A stretch of DNA of 64,000 bases. Source: Marivirga sericea. Lineage in GTDB: Bacteria > Bacteroidota > Bacteroidia > Cytophagales > Cyclobacteriaceae. The notes under the pieces are model-generated. The model was not told the DNA's origin, ran no database searches, and saw nothing but the letters and a program-made list of their open reading frames with translations. Location: contig NZ_FXAW01000010.1 of the NCBI RefSeq assembly GCF_900177665.1, positions 1 to 64,000 of the forward strand, read 5' to 3'. Below are positions 62,443 through 64,000 of this stretch, in pieces. A program made the position numbers and the translations under genes. The stretch's first letter is position 1. Each line of letters opens with the position of its first letter.

Positions 62443-62865
62443 AAATCAAATTATTTTTTTCTAACATTGAATATTTAGAAAGTGGGTAACACCTAAGTAT
62501 CAGTCTAAATACTTTGGTTTATAGTCGCTTGTTTATTGAATTCTAAATATAGTGGATTTATTCAATAGCTCTACTTTCGAGGGCTTGATTTGCAGAGCAA
62601 AAGAAGACGTTTTGCCACAAATCTAGTTTTGGAAAGAGGGTTCTGCAAACATCGGGTCTTGCAAATTGGGTTTGCTTTAAATGATCATTTCATCCGCATT
62701 CCTAATGCTTGAATAAATAAATCCCGCATATAAAAGAAGACCCGATATGGCTGTTGACCAGACTAGCTCCTCCATTATTCATTTTCTATCAATCCCGAAG
62801 ACGGTGCCTTACAAGAGCTAAATGATCTTGCTTATAAAGACTGCCATTTTAAAAAGTTACCAATG
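62443..62865. other. 423-bp intergenic region with direct repeat
   Basis: Contains the right copy of the 45-bp repeat (62679-62723) and no visible gene. Confidence 0.5.
62679..62723. repeat. 45-bp direct repeat, right copy
   Basis: Starts AAATGATCATTTCATCCGCA; 42 of 45 bases match 61697-61741. Confidence 0.85.
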
Positions 62866-64000
62866 TTAAAATCGGAATTCGGTTTTGAAAAGTATAAAGC
62901 GAGGCAATAATCGGTATTCGGAAGTGGTGCTTCCGATATCAGATACCGATAACCCTCTGAAACCAGCGGTATTTAACATGTTTCTACCGTCTAATTCAAA
63001 AGATAATTTATTCTCCAGCAATCGATACCTCACTTTTACATCAATGAAATAATAAGTTGATTGCGCTCCTACATTTCCAAAGTAATATCTTTCCGATTGC
63101 AATTGTATATCAAGCTTGTCAGTTAGCATTAAAAAAATATCTAAAAAACTCATATTATTACGGAAGGTATTCGCCTCATTAAGTTTGATTTCTGTCTGGG
63201 TCCAATCTGAACCTGCATTAAAATTGAATTTGCTGCTAAAGACTGAGCGATATTCAAAACCATAACTGTAATTGATAGAAGTTATCTCTCTCAGTTCGGA
63301 AAAATTGACTCTGTTTTGAAAATTTGATTCCGCATAACTTAATTTTGCTTTAACATTTGAGGCTAACTTTTCTACATAATAATCTGCTGTTAAGGAAGAG
63401 CTCAAAGTAGCTTGATCTTTTACTAAGATTTTTTCGCTTAATGAGAAAGTCGGAGATAGTAAAGTATTAGTAGAGAAGAAATCATGATTATTGGTATAAA
63501 CTACCATAGCATTGGTGAAAAACTGATTGCTCCAGTTTCCAAACTGGTAATTTAAAAAATAGCCGCTTGCTGTCAGTTGGTTAAAGGCTCCAGTGCCGGC
63601 ATTAAAATTCCGAAAACCTGTATAAACAAAGCCATCGTAAACATCTACTATGCTGGAATTGGTGGTGTTATTCGTAACTGAAGCTTTAAGCTTGTTTTTC
63701 TTATCAATTTTCCAATCTAAGGCCAAACTTGGGTTAAAATACATTGGCCTTTGCTCTTCTAATTCGCTTTCATCTGCAATACTATTCACTAGCCTATGAA
63801 CACCCACTTCGCCAATTAATGAAAGCTTATTTAATTCGTATCGGTACTTACTATTAAAATAAGTGTCATGTACTTGATAAGTTAAAGAGTTCTGAAAGCC
63901 TGCGGGTCGTGTAGCAATTGAGTCTCCCCTTTTTATTGTAAAATCACTTGCCATTTTATCTGTCCTCATTTTAGTTCCAACCCTTAACTCTAAGAGATGA
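62866..64000 (-). CDS. Outer-membrane beta-barrel protein, 3' part (partial at window end)
   Basis: The frame stays open past the internal ATG at 63969 to the window edge, so the true start lies outside. The residues are alternating beta strands with aromatic girdles (YQVHDTYFNSKYRYELNKLSLIGEVGVH, FSLSEKILVKDQATLSSSLTADYYVEKLASNVKAKLSYAES) and the end FKTEFRF with a terminal Phe, the barrel-insertion signal. This fits the C-terminal barrel of a TonB-dependent receptor-like protein, but no plug is in view. Confidence 0.85.
   Translation of the reverse strand, partial: HLLELRVGTKMRTDKMASDFTIKRGDSIATRPAGFQNSLTYQVHDTYFNSKYRYELNKLSLIGEVGVHRLVNSIADESELEEQRPMYFNPSLALDWKIDKKNKLKASVTNNTTNSSIVDVYDGFVYTGFRNFNAGTGAFNQLTASGYFLNYQFGNWSNQFFTNAMVVYTNNHDFFSTNTLLSPTFSLSEKILVKDQATLSSSLTADYYVEKLASNVKAKLSYAESNFQNRVNFSELREITSINYSYGFEYRSVFSSKFNFNAGSDWTQTEIKLNEANTFRNNMSFLDIFLMLTDKLDIQLQSERYYFGNVGAQSTYYFIDVKVRYRLLENKLSFELDGRNMLNTAGFRGLSVSDIGSTTSEYRLLPRFILFKTEFRF

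Noticed and set aside
1-64000. CRISPR arrays, tRNA or rRNA genes
   Set aside because: No regularly spaced direct repeats with unique spacers and no tRNA-like or rRNA-like stretches were noticed by eye; a covariance search would be needed to be certain.

Overview
The window is an AT-rich chromosomal segment of a Bacteroidota bacterium, most probably a marine member of Cytophagales (Marivirga-like). The evidence is the gene content: TonB-type and CarboxypepD_reg proteins, DUF6090-like proteins, a linked tamB-tamA pair, ECF sigma factors paired with membrane partners, AraC regulators with a membrane sensor, a PIG3-type oxidoreductase, a YfbK-type VWA lipoprotein-like protein, weak Shine-Dalgarno sites and TAnnTTTG-like -7 elements. 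No rRNA or tRNA gene was seen.

Region 1 (1-5100) is the most unusual part. Four small genes on the minus strand are separated by long imperfect inverted repeats. Each repeat starts with a ...AAC core and ends with a GTT... core. The array lies directly behind the stop codon of a tyrosine recombinase (3511-4629). The bases beside the core at the start of each gene unit match the far-end core of that same unit, and each unit has a different sequence. This is the arithmetic expected for circular cassettes integrated at a G/TT site, so the region behaves as an integron-like array. The recombinase, however, does not show the IntI-specific insertion, and the array lies on its 3' side. A divergent zinc-ribbon gene shares a 41-bp near-perfect palindrome with the recombinase.

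Region 2 (5100-23100) is mostly housekeeping: guaB, a frameshifted cstA, an NTF2-like protein, a PLP enzyme, recX, an MscS channel, a quinone oxidoreductase, the tamB-tamA operon, a DUF6624-like protein and a thiolase. Region 3 (23100-32700) has a broken RAYT transposase with its REP hairpins, a VWA protein divergent from a sigma factor/anti-sigma pair, and a tandem (double-length) UvrA-like ATPase.

Region 4 (32700-50200) is a patchwork of secreted and membrane proteins: an S41 peptidase, AraC regulators, a beta-helix lipoprotein, DUF3185, DUF3179, a serine beta-lactamase-like lipoprotein, a DUF6090-like protein, an erythromycin esterase-like enzyme and a GH3 beta-glucosidase. A truncated second copy of the esterase lies on the other side of the GH3 gene. 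IS-end-like hairpins and REP-like palindromes occur throughout.

Region 5 (50400-57300) is an accessory island with a PrsW protease, an SDH/Clp-fold protease with a small partner, a Sll1717-type P-loop ATPase and a HigBA toxin-antitoxin pair. Related repeat sequences mark the module boundaries. Region 6 (57267-64000) holds a Crp/Fnr regulator with a DUF2892 protein, a TraB/GumN-sigma-membrane protein operon, a DUF6090-like gene between 45-bp direct repeats, and the 3' part of an outer-membrane beta-barrel gene cut by the window edge.

All identifications come from reading the sequence and recalling family features. No database search was run.
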